Assembly (NCBI GenBank): GCA_944326225.1
Contig: CALVDI010000020.1
Coordinates: 1-38,108, forward strand
Length of the DNA: 38,108 bases
From: an uncultured Bacteroidales bacterium
GTDB taxonomy: Bacteria > Bacteroidota > Bacteroidia > Bacteroidales > UBA932
Direction: 5' to 3'
Shown here: positions 1-7,884 of the stretch, piece after piece
Numbering within the stretch: position 1 is the first letter of the stretch
How the letters are laid out: the number at the start of each line of letters is the position of its first letter
The notes under the pieces: model-generated
The model's database searches: none
What the model was told of the DNA's origin: nothing
What the model saw: the letters and a program-made list of their open reading frames with translations, nothing else
Translations under genes and position numbers: made by a program

Positions 1-535
1 TTTCTGATGTACGATTGTTGCAATTTTTGATGTAGCCTCGTTGCCGATTTTGATGTATTCCTGATTTCCGGTTACACCAATCTTGCATCTTCTGTTTGTA
101 ATCGCTCAAGGTGCAGAAATTCTGACTCTGTTCACAGTCAGCGCACCATTTGCAGTTCGTATCGTCATCATCTACATCACTTAGATACTCATTGGTATTG
201 GCATTTACCCAAACCTGAATCTCAATTTTTCTTGAACCGCAAGCATCACAAACATATACATCTTCATCGTGAGGCTCCTTTCTTGTGGCCTTGCCATCAT
301 AGAGTGCCACAGCACGATTTACCAGCATCTCACGATTGTTGTCCGAGAGTTCGGCATAGAATCGTTCTGCCGCTCCGAGTATTGATTTACTTGCAAGGGA
401 GTTCCATTTCTCCCAGAAGTGCTTATAAGCTCCTCCGAAGGTGATTTTGCACTCTTCCTCGCCCCAAGCGTTCCACATATAGTAGTGGAAGCTCGATACT
501 GCATTTACAGGGTCTAATCTCATAGTCGTAATCAT
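1..535 (-). CDS. Hypothetical zinc-ribbon-like protein, 3' end cut by window edge
   Basis: The reverse strand is open from position 535 to the left edge, so about 178 residues are visible and the C-terminus is missing. The ATG at 535-533 overlaps the TAA of the upstream gene by one base (TAATG), which indicates translational coupling. A second in-frame ATG at 523-521 is also possible. The first ~75 residues are helix-rich with several Trp, Phe and Tyr. A CDACG motif follows, then a CKWCADC cluster and further cysteines about 40-60 residues later. This CxxC...CxxC pattern suggests a structural zinc site. It is the last visible gene of the mobile-element operon. I do not recognise the family, and a regulatory or DNA-binding role is only a guess. 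Confidence 0.72.
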   Translation of the reverse strand, partial: MITTMRLDPVNAVSSFHYYMWNAWGEEECKITFGGAYKHFWEKWNSLASKSILGAAERFYAELSDNNREMLVNRAVALYDGKATRKEPHDEDVYVCDACGSRKIEIQVWVNANTNEYLSDVDDDDTNCKWCADCEQSQNFCTLSDYKQKMQDWCNRKSGIHQNRQRGYIKNCNNRTSE

Positions 536-1110
536 TAAGCGTTATTATCTCTGTTCTCTTCCAACTGCTGCCATATGGCATCATACATTTGTTGCAACCA
601 ATCTATGTTGGATGCTCCGAGTTCAAACGGAGTATGGCAGGTAGCCTCAAAGTTTGCCTCCTTCTCGTGGGCTATAACAGTCATACTGTTGTCCGTCACT
701 TGAATACCTGTTACCTTGCACTCAAACGGGTCAGCATTATTGTCAAACCATATCACCCATACAGGATCATCCTGCTCTTCAGGGAAGGTTATCTCGGTCA
801 GTCCGTGCGAGTAGAGCAACTGCCTTATGGTATCAATGATGTCCTTGCGGAGTGTCTCTATCCTGTCGGAGAAGTCCATTTTCAGACGCTTTGTTTCGTT
901 CTCTTTCTCTGTGTAGGATAGAATCTGCATATCGGGGTGAACATCAAATTCCCAATCCACATCGTCATCATCGAGTGTCGTGTGGATATTACCACCCAAT
1001 ACCAGCCCGCAATCCCTTGTTACCATTGTGCGTGCTTCGTTGCGGTCATCTGCCGCTACGGTGTAAGTCCCCTCGAAAAGGTATCTTACCTTTACTTCAA
1101 TCTTCTTCAT
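535..1110 (-). CDS. Hypothetical protein (191 aa), mobile-element operon
   Basis: This is a soluble acidic protein with no signal peptide or membrane segment. The N-terminal ~65 residues (MKKIEVKVRY...) look like a small beta-rich domain and end in an Asp run at about residues 47-51. A predicted helix follows, then a C-terminal part starting near residue 110 that is rich in Trp and Glu. No catalytic motif is visible. It lies 28 bp after the 314-residue gene and its stop overlaps the start of the zinc-ribbon gene, so it is very probably cotranscribed. Many proteins of this kind sit in Bacteroidota conjugative elements without assigned roles. I do not assign a function. Confidence 0.75.
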   Translation of the reverse strand: MKKIEVKVRYLFEGTYTVAADDRNEARTMVTRDCGLVLGGNIHTTLDDDDVDWEFDVHPDMQILSYTEKENETKRLKMDFSDRIETLRKDIIDTIRQLLYSHGLTEITFPEEQDDPVWVIWFDNNADPFECKVTGIQVTDNSMTVIAHEKEANFEATCHTPFELGASNIDWLQQMYDAIWQQLEENRDNNA

Positions 1111-1138
1111 ACATTGATATTTTTATGGTTAATACTGA

Positions 1139-2083
1139 TTAGTTTGCCGGAACGATGCTTACCTGCTTGCCAAAAAAGGTATCGCAGACACCATAGACAT
1201 GCTTGATGGAGCAGTCATACTCGGAGCGTTCATTATCAAGTCGCAGGCGGAAGCCGTAGCCGTCCTTGCGTGCCTTATCCAGTCGGATTCTGACTTCGCT
1301 TTTTAGTTCCATTTCTATCAGACTGCCACCGCCATACATCGAACTGAACAGCCCGCAGGTGTTGCCTTTGGGGATAATGACCTCCTTTATTTTGAAGTCG
1401 GCATCGTAGAGGTCGCGGAGGTTTACAAGACCGATATAGGTAAGCAGATTGGCTCCACAGCAGGAGTTCTCCAACTCCTGGCAGAAGTCCTCGTAGGATA
1501 CCTGCTCCTTGCCGTCACGATACTTCTTGTTCGGGAACCTTCCATATACCGTATAGCCTTTCTCCGTCAATGCCTTCTTCACCTTTGCAGGGTTGAGGTG
1601 AAGAGTATCTATCATATCTCCGAGGTAACTCTCCTTGTATCGGAAGCCACCTTGTGACTCCAACCAACAGGAGTTGATGCAGTCGTAGTTGGATAGCATC
1701 TCCACCCGTACAGGAATATCTCTGGTATTCTTGATAAGGTCGTTTACCGTTGTGGAGTCGTCACGCTCGCGTATCTCGTCCCTTATCTCATCATCGTGTT
1801 CATCGAAGAAGGCTTCAACCTCGTCCTCCTCAAAGTCGTGGAAGTCGATGCAGTGGCTCTTCAGTCCTTTGATAATCTCTTGTGTTGCCTGCTCCTCGGC
1901 ATCCTCGTACCAATCCTCGACCTTAGACCATAGATCCTCGCAGCCTTGTTTCTCAAGGCATTGTTGCAAGAGGTTTCGGTTCTCATCAAAACTTTCCCGA
2001 TAGTCCACCCATACGAGGGTGTATTTCTCATCCATTATGCTTTCTATAAACTGCATTGTGAGTGTTTTCTTTGCTTCGTTCAT
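1139..2083 (-). CDS. Hypothetical acidic protein (314 aa), mobile-element operon
   Basis: The N-terminal ~120 residues are strongly acidic, with long Asp/Glu stretches around residues 80-105 (FEEDEVEAFFDEHDDEI). Acidic surfaces like this occur in DNA-mimic antirestriction proteins, but that link is inference only. The middle contains NYDCINSCWL, and the C-terminal third contains NSCCGANLLTYIGL and a glycine cluster (SMYGGGSLIEMEL) followed by beta-like segments. There is no signal peptide, transmembrane helix or recognised catalytic motif. The gene follows the 95-residue gene after an 84-bp gap, the widest gap in this block. A small overlapping reading frame in that gap ends on its start codon but looks spurious. 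Confidence 0.75.
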   Translation of the reverse strand: MNEAKKTLTMQFIESIMDEKYTLVWVDYRESFDENRNLLQQCLEKQGCEDLWSKVEDWYEDAEEQATQEIIKGLKSHCIDFHDFEEDEVEAFFDEHDDEIRDEIRERDDSTTVNDLIKNTRDIPVRVEMLSNYDCINSCWLESQGGFRYKESYLGDMIDTLHLNPAKVKKALTEKGYTVYGRFPNKKYRDGKEQVSYEDFCQELENSCCGANLLTYIGLVNLRDLYDADFKIKEVIIPKGNTCGLFSSMYGGGSLIEMELKSEVRIRLDKARKDGYGFRLRLDNERSEYDCSIKHVYGVCDTFFGKQVSIVPAN

Positions 2084-2167
2084 TTGTCGTTACCTGTGTA
2101 CGGCAGGATTCTGTTTCCCGTACATATGTCTATAAATGCGAAGAGCGACCTTGTGGCCGCCCTTCGG

Positions 2168-2455
2168 TTACTCTTTACCGTTGAATATCTCTTCGTATCT
2201 CTCTTTCTCCATCTCCGTCTCTGCATTGAAACTGAAATGTGCCGAATATCGGTATCCAGTTCGAGGATTGCCACCGAACTTTTGGATAGCCATATCTATC
2301 TCCCAATCCACTTCACCTATACCGAGCGATATGCGGTCATAGTGCAGCAGGTGGTGAGCCAATCGCAGTGCAGCGTCGGTCTTTCTCTCTTGCCTCAGAT
2401 GGTCGAAGGCTCGTATCGCTATCTCTCTGTTGGATACCTTGATTGTCGTTCCCAT
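2168..2455 (-). CDS. Small hypothetical protein (95 aa), mobile-element operon
   Basis: This short soluble protein begins MGTTIKVSNREIAIRAF and has a helical N-terminal half followed by a segment with several aromatic residues. It lies 12 bp downstream of the 104-residue gene in the same direction. There is no known motif. The reading frame stays open for about 25 codons after its TAA (KGGHKVALRIYRH...), which may be chance. Its evidence as a gene is position and strand consistency within a packed operon. Confidence 0.62.
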   Translation of the reverse strand: MGTTIKVSNREIAIRAFDHLRQERKTDAALRLAHHLLHYDRISLGIGEVDWEIDMAIQKFGGNPRTGYRYSAHFSFNAETEMEKERYEEIFNGKE

Positions 2456-2467
2456 ATTCTTTGATGG

Positions 2468-2782
2468 TTAGTTGAATACTCTCTCATCATTCTCTTTATC
2501 CTTTGCTGCAAGCATACAGAACGGCATATCCAATATGCGATGTGAGAAGCACATATCGGAGTTGTAGTCCGTGCGTTGCCACAGCGTGAACCTCTCATCG
2601 GCAAACGACCATCGGAAATATCCCGACAGTGAGCCGAATAGAGGGTTTACATTCCTTGCTATGAGATACCTGTTCACATCCATAATGTGCTTTGCGATGA
2701 GTATGATGTTTAGTATCTCCACAAATGCCAACTGCGAGTATGGGTCAATCGGCATTACCGGTCCTTTGAAACTGATTTCCAT
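2468..2782 (-). CDS. Small hypothetical protein (104 aa), mobile-element operon
   Basis: The protein starts MEISFKGPVMPIDPYSQLAF. The first ~40 residues contain a moderately hydrophobic stretch (LAFVEILNIILIAKHIM, residues 18-34) that could be an amphipathic or membrane-associated helix. The rest is soluble and aromatic (GYFRWSFADERFTLW). It sits 12 bp after the ArdA-like gene and 12 bp before the 95-residue gene, which supports cotranscription. No family is recognised. Confidence 0.65.
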   Translation of the reverse strand: MEISFKGPVMPIDPYSQLAFVEILNIILIAKHIMDVNRYLIARNVNPLFGSLSGYFRWSFADERFTLWQRTDYNSDMCFSHRILDMPFCMLAAKDKENDERVFN

Positions 2783-2794
2783 ATATCCTTTATT

Positions 2795-3298
2795 TTAGTT
2801 GTAGTTATCATCGAATATCTCATACTGAAGAGGAAGCATATCGCAGAAGTTGCCCGATATGCCTGTATATACCAAAGCATCATCGGCGATGTCTGCAAGT
2901 TCCTCTTCGGTCTCCTGTATGGTGTTACCGTATATATCCTGATAGTGCGATACCATCATATGCGGATCATCGGTTGTTATGTCATATCCGAAGTGTTCGC
3001 TCCAAGTGACGAAATACTCCCTTTCGTTCTCATCGAGCCTTTCCATGGCATCGCGTATCTCGAAGAAGTTGGGACATATCCACTCTCGGTTTATCAGCCT
3101 GTCGGGTATGTTCTCCCATTTGGCATATCTGTACTCCGGTTCCTCTTCTTCGGGAAAGAGGTCGGAGCAGGCACAGAGGAATTCTCCCATATCGCTGTAG
3201 TCGGACATCTGCACCCAGTAGTCCTTGTACTCTTTCCCGTCTAAGATGTGCTGTGTGGTTACGGCAACCTCGGCATTGTTCAAATCCATATTTTCCAT
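2795..3298 (-). CDS. ArdA-like antirestriction protein
   Basis: The product has 167 residues with about one quarter Asp/Glu. ArdA proteins are acidic DNA mimics that bind type I restriction-modification complexes and protect incoming conjugative DNA. The ArdA-like layout is visible: a short N-terminal beta region, an acidic linker near residues 49-56 (PEEEEPEYRY), a helix-rich core (RDAMERLDENEREYFVTWSE, residues 82-101) resembling the family's antirestriction segment, and a C-terminal acidic helix (ETEEELADIADD, residues 129-140) before a short beta end. Similarity is by pattern only, so the family call is likely but not certain. It lies 11 bp downstream of the methyltransferase-helicase gene and is probably cotranscribed with it, which fits a shared antirestriction role. 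Confidence 0.66.
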   Translation of the reverse strand: MENMDLNNAEVAVTTQHILDGKEYKDYWVQMSDYSDMGEFLCACSDLFPEEEEPEYRYAKWENIPDRLINREWICPNFFEIRDAMERLDENEREYFVTWSEHFGYDITTDDPHMMVSHYQDIYGNTIQETEEELADIADDALVYTGISGNFCDMLPLQYEIFDDNYN

Positions 3299-3309
3299 AG
3301 ACTTTCTGT

Positions 3310-6300
3310 TTAACTTGTTACTCGCTGGCTTCCCCAGCTGATATGTATCTTACCCTCGCTGTCCGTAGAGCGTATCAGCAGGCTGTCGATGACCGACATG
3401 GTGATATCGAACTCCTCGAAGATTTCCGACTGCTCCTTCACTTCGCCCGTCTTGATGAACTCGTTGAGACGCTCTTTGGTGAGTACCAATGCCATCAGGT
3501 TCTGCTCCACGGAGTCCTCGTAGGTGACATAATGCACATCCTTCATCTCCTTGGAGTCGAGGCGTATGAAGCGGAAGTAGAACTGCTCCATCTTGGGTAT
3601 GTTCCATTGCAGTGACTCCAGTATCACATCGTTGCAGGTAGGTATGTTTACCGAACTGCTCAGGCTCTGCTGCGTGCATATCAGTATGCCGTTGATGGTG
3701 GAGTCGAACTCCGTCACGATGCTTTGACGCTTCTTGAATGCCACATCTCCCTTCACGACATATATCGGTCTGTCGGGAAAGCGTTCGCTGATATAGCTCT
3801 CGTAGAGGTCAAAGGCAGCAAGGGTGGTACAGCCGATGGCTACCTTGCCGGGTATCTTGCGTATCAATGATTCTATGTATCGTGTCTTGCTCGGATAGTC
3901 ATCGCCGTAGTATCCCGATATGAGGTGTGGTACCGAACAAGCCTTGATAAGCAGCTTTATCTGTCGCATAAGCCTCAGTCCTGCATCCTTCTTCGTGTCA
4001 CCCGTGCTGTTATAGTATAGTTCGCATATACGGCAGAACTCCTCGATGATAACACGATAGACCTCGTGCTCGCCCTCTGAGGGGCTTACGGTGTGTGTCC
4101 GTATCTTGTATTTCTCGCCTGCGAAGTCTCGGAACTTACGGGTGATGATGGTCTTGCCTATGAGGTCGAAGAGTTCATCCTTGTTATAGACATCCTGATT
4201 CTGCTTCTCTATGCCGAATACCGTTGCCTTACCCGGACAGTGGCAGGCACGGAACAGCACATGACCTCTGAATGCTGGGAACGGCTCTCCGCAGTGGAGA
4301 TTTCGTTCACACTCTATCTCCTTATCCCGATTCTCATGATAGATACTGCTACACCAGCAGGTCATATTGACCGAGTTGTTGTATAGCAGTTCAAATTGAC
4401 TATACAGTTCTGCGATATTGTTACGGGTGGTTGTTCCCGTATCGAGAATCTTGTATTTGAGCCTGCGGAACACTGCCAGGATATGCTTTGTGCGTTGTGA
4501 TGATGGGTTGGTAATCTCGTCCGACTCATCGAACACAAGGCATAGTTTCCTTGACGATAGTTTCACAAATCGCATAAGGTCGCGTTTGAGCTTGCCTACC
4601 ATAGAGGTGGATAGCAGCAGGAAGATCCCTCTCGGCACATCTTCAAGATCCTTGTATGTGCGTATCACTCTGTATCGCTCCTTGTTGATGGCGAGGAACG
4701 GAGTCCAGGTCATATTGGTGGCAATGGCAGGGGCAAGTATCACCACATTGCGTACCTTGCCATATTTGAGCAGATACTTTGCTCTGTGATATACTGCGGC
4801 AGTCTTGCCTGAGCCTTGCTGCCAGTTGAGCAGAGCATATCGCTTCTGAAGCACAAGGTTCAGGTCGTGCTTCTGCAACTGCGTGAACTCGCACACCTCG
4901 CCATCCTTGTTTACGAAGGTGGCATTGTCAAGATACTCGGCAAGGGCATCGTCCGTTTCCATATCGGAGAATAGCTGGTTCTGTATATCATAGAGCCAAC
5001 GCTTACGGCGGATAAGCCTTTTGGCGATGCGTATCTGTCGCATATTCTCTTCTGTTGCTATCTCCGGCATAGGCAGTACGGTGCTATCCAATATGAGGTC
5101 ATTGATGCTTGCCGCCTTATGTTCCACCTTGTCAAGCAGTCGTGGTGCATACTGCTTGAGCTTGAAGCCGTAGGAGGTCTTTACCAATGCCACCTCCTTG
5201 CGTGGCACGACATTCTGCGAGGTGATATACTTGCGTATGGTGGCCAGCACTTTGGCAGTGGTCAGCTTCTTGCGTTCCCACTCCTTCATCTGCTCGTTGG
5301 TGGCATTTTCGGGTGGCTTCTGGTTACGGAACTTGGTAACAAGGGCCACAGCCTTGTCGATATGCTTGTTGAGCCTTGCGTGAGCCTTCAACTCGTACAT
5401 ATACTTGGCGAGCTTGTACTCGAACTGTTCCAACTCCTCCTTGTCTATGCGGTTGGTCTCACGCATAAGGTCAAGACGCAGGCGGTGCTTCATCTCGCGG
5501 GCTTTCTTCACACGCTCCTTGAGTTCTGCCATAGAGACAAACTCCTCGGCATTGTAGGGATTCATCTCTATATGCTGTGAGCGACGCAGGAAGACCATTA
5601 TCTTGGTGTTGAAGTTATCTACACCTACCGATGTGAAGGCGTGAGGTGCTAACCTTGTCTGTCCGATGAAGGAGAAGTCCTCGTTTACTCTTCCTACACG
5701 GCTCTTCTCCCAGAACTCATTCTGCATAAAGGAGGCAGGAACGATAATCATCAGGAATCCTGCGGGATTGAGCAGATGGTAGGCTTTGTCGATGTAATAC
5801 TCCTGTGATAGTCGGAAGTCGAACTTCAGATTGAACGGAGGATTACCGATGATGGCATCAAAGCGTTGCTCGGAGTGGTACTGCTGTATGTCGCACTTCT
5901 CGATATGTGCATCGGGATAGAGATACCTTGCCACTGCCACAGCCTTGCTGTCTATGTCAAAGCCGTAGGCGTTGTGTTGGTTCGGCAGATGGTTGAAGAA
6001 GTTGCCCATACCGCAACACATATCGAGAATCATCTCCGATGATGTGGGAGAGAGTACATCTACCATATCCCGACATACCTCGTGCGGTGTGAAGAACTGT
6101 CCCATCTCGAACTCCTTCTTTGCCTCGGCATACTCGTGGTAGCTGGCGAAGTCCGACTGCTTGAGGTTGTGCAGTCCTCCGATACCCGTATAGCAGTTGT
6201 ATATACTCTCCGCAGGAATCATATCCTTACCGGAGTTGATGGCAAAGAGAATCTTCTCGTTGATCTCTGCACGCTTGCCTTGCGGTATCTGTTGTGGTAT

Positions 6301-6312
6301 GATGGCATACAT
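3310..6312 (-). CDS. N6-adenine DNA methyltransferase fused to SF2 helicase (1000 aa)
   Basis: The N-terminal ~250 residues form a class I SAM-dependent N6-adenine methyltransferase. QFFTP at residues 72-76 and LDMCCGMGNF at 96-105 (motif I, SAM binding) are followed by the catalytic NPPF at 157-160, in the order of HsdM-type enzymes. A charged helical linker spans ~260-370. A superfamily 2 helicase/translocase follows, with Walker A QGSGKT at 499-504, a Walker B-like FDESDE at 594-599 and a C-terminal RecA-like lobe ending in the arginine-rich YFRFIRLDS. No nuclease domain is visible. The architecture recalls phage DarB-like antirestriction proteins and large methylases of Bacteroidota conjugative elements. 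It probably modifies or shields element DNA. A terminator-like hairpin precedes the gene, so expression may need readthrough or its own promoter. Confidence 0.88.
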   Translation of the reverse strand: MYAIIPQQIPQGKRAEINEKILFAINSGKDMIPAESIYNCYTGIGGLHNLKQSDFASYHEYAEAKKEFEMGQFFTPHEVCRDMVDVLSPTSSEMILDMCCGMGNFFNHLPNQHNAYGFDIDSKAVAVARYLYPDAHIEKCDIQQYHSEQRFDAIIGNPPFNLKFDFRLSQEYYIDKAYHLLNPAGFLMIIVPASFMQNEFWEKSRVGRVNEDFSFIGQTRLAPHAFTSVGVDNFNTKIMVFLRRSQHIEMNPYNAEEFVSMAELKERVKKAREMKHRLRLDLMRETNRIDKEELEQFEYKLAKYMYELKAHARLNKHIDKAVALVTKFRNQKPPENATNEQMKEWERKKLTTAKVLATIRKYITSQNVVPRKEVALVKTSYGFKLKQYAPRLLDKVEHKAASINDLILDSTVLPMPEIATEENMRQIRIAKRLIRRKRWLYDIQNQLFSDMETDDALAEYLDNATFVNKDGEVCEFTQLQKHDLNLVLQKRYALLNWQQGSGKTAAVYHRAKYLLKYGKVRNVVILAPAIATNMTWTPFLAINKERYRVIRTYKDLEDVPRGIFLLLSTSMVGKLKRDLMRFVKLSSRKLCLVFDESDEITNPSSQRTKHILAVFRRLKYKILDTGTTTRNNIAELYSQFELLYNNSVNMTCWCSSIYHENRDKEIECERNLHCGEPFPAFRGHVLFRACHCPGKATVFGIEKQNQDVYNKDELFDLIGKTIITRKFRDFAGEKYKIRTHTVSPSEGEHEVYRVIIEEFCRICELYYNSTGDTKKDAGLRLMRQIKLLIKACSVPHLISGYYGDDYPSKTRYIESLIRKIPGKVAIGCTTLAAFDLYESYISERFPDRPIYVVKGDVAFKKRQSIVTEFDSTINGILICTQQSLSSSVNIPTCNDVILESLQWNIPKMEQFYFRFIRLDSKEMKDVHYVTYEDSVEQNLMALVLTKERLNEFIKTGEVKEQSEIFEEFDITMSVIDSLLIRSTDSEGKIHISWGSQRVTS

Positions 6313-6330
6313 GGCTGTAATGATTGAAGT

Positions 6331-6375
6331 GGATAAAAACGAAAGACACCCCGCAGGCAGTACCTACGGAGTGTC
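6331..6375 (-). terminator. Intrinsic terminator or attenuator between DUF4942 gene and methyltransferase gene
   Basis: On the minus strand a 13-bp stem (arms 6375-6363 and 6357-6345, loop of 5) begins GACACTCCG. It pairs fully if two G-U pairs are allowed, and TTTCGTTTTT follows at once. It lies after the stop of the DUF4942 gene and 18 bp before the ATG of the methyltransferase-helicase, a position suited to attenuation. No TAnnTTTG box is visible between hairpin and ATG. Confidence 0.7.
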
Positions 6376-6393
6376 ATACATATCGTGTGGTCA

Positions 6394-7353
6394 TCAATTC
6401 TCGTCTCTTAGTTTGATCTCATTTAGTCGCAGTCGCTTGAAACAACTCTCGGCCGTTGCACTGTCCTTGAACTTGACATCAATACGACCATTGGCATAGA
6501 ACTTCATGTTCGAGGCATTGGTGGTGGTCAGGTCATACCAACGGGAAATATCTACATTACGGGTGTCAAGCCCCATAATCATCTCGATACTGCCACAGAG
6601 TACATCATCTGCACCGAAAGCAATGCCTTCGCAGAACTGGCTAACCTTACGGTCAGAGTCATATTCGAAGTCATATTCCTTGTAATACTGATAGTGAATC
6701 GAATCCCAAGTAACAATGTCGGGGAAGATGATTTTATCCTTCTTCAGTTCAGGCTTCACCTTGCTCCAGCAAGAAGGTCTGACAGTATTGAGGAAGCGTT
6801 TGATAAGCTCCTCCTCGGCAGTATCTCGGAAACTCTTGCCTCCGAGATGTTCGATGACCACATCTACATAGGTGTTATATACAGGTCGGAAGTCTATCGG
6901 CAGAGTCTTCTCGTCAATCTTTGGTGCTTCAACAGAGACGCTGTATGTGTTGTTGAAATAGCCGATGATGCGACTGATGAAGTTCCTGATAGCATTATGG
7001 CGGCTATCCACCAACTCATTGATGTTCTTGAAAGGAGTAAACTCGTGATGGGTATAATCCTTCTCATCATTATTGTAGCGATAGTGGAGGTCATAGCTGC
7101 TTGTGGTAATCTTACCGTTCGGCTCGTGCTTGAGTTTGATTTTACCCTCATACTTCTCGGCTTCTCTCTTGAAGATGTTGTACCACCAGGCAATCTGGTC
7201 GAGCGTCTTGTAAAGCTCGTCCTGCTGATTCTGGCAATAGATACGGTCTTGCTCCGTAATCTTCTCTTCGTTTCTCACTTGTACCTTCAAGATACCTGAT
7301 AGCAGGTCGGTATGACCGACTGCTTGACTGTTGTTTAATACTGCTTGTGACAT
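6394..7353 (-). CDS. DUF4942 domain protein
   Basis: The product has about 319 residues from the chosen start. It resembles the DUF4942 family found on Bacteroidota mobile elements, with three recognisable segments: LGGKSFRDTAEEELIKRFLN, IIFPDIVTWDSIHYQ, and near the C-terminus SRWYDLTTTNASNMKFYANG followed by RIDVKF. The molecular role of this family is not established, although members often lie beside DNA methylases. I chose the ATG at 7353 (MSQAVLNNSQ) over the one at 7404. The longer version would begin MGTPAPNSRT inside the palindromic leader, and the AT-rich stretch before 7353 is a more typical Bacteroidota initiation region. It is the first gene of the minus-strand operon and is separated from the next by a terminator-like hairpin. 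Confidence 0.72.
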   Translation of the reverse strand: MSQAVLNNSQAVGHTDLLSGILKVQVRNEEKITEQDRIYCQNQQDELYKTLDQIAWWYNIFKREAEKYEGKIKLKHEPNGKITTSSYDLHYRYNNDEKDYTHHEFTPFKNINELVDSRHNAIRNFISRIIGYFNNTYSVSVEAPKIDEKTLPIDFRPVYNTYVDVVIEHLGGKSFRDTAEEELIKRFLNTVRPSCWSKVKPELKKDKIIFPDIVTWDSIHYQYYKEYDFEYDSDRKVSQFCEGIAFGADDVLCGSIEMIMGLDTRNVDISRWYDLTTTNASNMKFYANGRIDVKFKDSATAESCFKRLRLNEIKLRDEN

Positions 7354-7376
7354 AACATTATTATATTTCTTGTTAG

Positions 7377-7396
7377 TCCGGCTATTCGGGGCCGGA
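7377..7396. other. Short perfect hairpin in the leader of the DUF4942 gene
   Basis: TCCGGC (7377-7382) and GCCGGA (7391-7396) flank an 8-nt loop. The hairpin ends 24 bp upstream of the chosen ATG at 7353 and overlaps the outer edge of the long palindrome. Formation of one structure would compete with the other, a layout compatible with a regulatory switch, although that role is inferred. Confidence 0.5.
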
Positions 7397-7575
7397 GTTC
7401 CCAAACTACAGGCTCTAAAAGGTCGTGTTCTCGTCAGGCAAGGTTGTGTGGAAAAATACAGAAAGCCCCACGGGGCGAGGATGATTTTTCCACGACACCC
7501 GCAGGGCTTGACCTTGCTTGGACGAAAAGAACACGAGTTACCTTTGCCTGTGGTTTGGTGAACTCGGCTACGAAT
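7384..7575. repeat. ~190-nt imperfect palindrome upstream of antirestriction operon
   Basis: The left arm (7384-7457) and right arm (7484-7575) are imperfect reverse complements. Shared blocks in order are ATTCG, AGTTC, CCAAAC, ACAGGC, AAAGGT, TCGTGTTCT, CGTC, GCAAGGT and GTGGAAAAAT, separated by small bulges. The right arm has an extra ~11-nt insertion. The loop holds a nested hairpin, GCCCC-AC-GGGGC (7465-7476). No convincing gene lies in it. It sits between the mobile-element operon and the chromosomal core, directly upstream of the first element gene. It could be an oriT-type, single-strand promoter or replication structure, or a structured leader RNA. The sequence alone does not decide. 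Confidence 0.8.
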
Positions 7576-7646
7576 CTGTTATGTCATTATCTTTATCACA
7601 TAGATAGTTTTTAAGGTACGGATTCTTATAATTGGAGAAAAAATCG

Positions 7647-7654
7647 TATCTTTG
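7647..7654 (+). promoter_or_regulatory. Orphan -7 promoter box
   Basis: TATCTTTG matches the Bacteroidota -7 consensus TAnnTTTG and is followed by GCAC. No well-spaced -33 TTG is present, and no gene begins within 200 bp. It might drive a small RNA or be a chance match. Confidence 0.3.
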
Positions 7655-7853
7655 CACTTAGAAAAGAGTTATTTGAAAAGCATGAGGAATATAGTGTAAC
7701 AAAACAAGTTAGCAATTTCTTATCCATTGCCCATTCTCATGCAAGTTCTTCTTAATGGTTTGATACTCAAAGAATCTTAATCAAACTACATCAAATATAG
7801 AAATATGCAGTGTCTGCGCAAAATAAACCGTCTGCTGTGATTGTTCGGAGGTG

Positions 7854-7884
7854 TTGGATATGTGGTGAGGGTGGAGTATATTTG
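7854..7884 (+). promoter_or_regulatory. Promoter of CDF transporter gene
   Basis: TTGG (7854-7857), 19 nt and TATATTTG (7877-7884) match the Bacteroidota -33/-7 architecture. The predicted start of transcription falls only about 10 nt before the ATG at 7902. Confidence 0.6.

Noticed and set aside
2080-2274. 64-residue minus-strand frame ending on the start codon of the 314-residue gene
   Set aside because: Its first two thirds overlap the 95-residue gene in another frame and its Arg-rich composition looks like a shadow. No ribosome site or motif supports it.
7331-7561. 76-residue plus-strand frame across the palindrome
   Set aside because: It overlaps the start of the DUF4942 gene and the paired arms. 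Its composition follows the repeat and no promoter or ribosome site fits.
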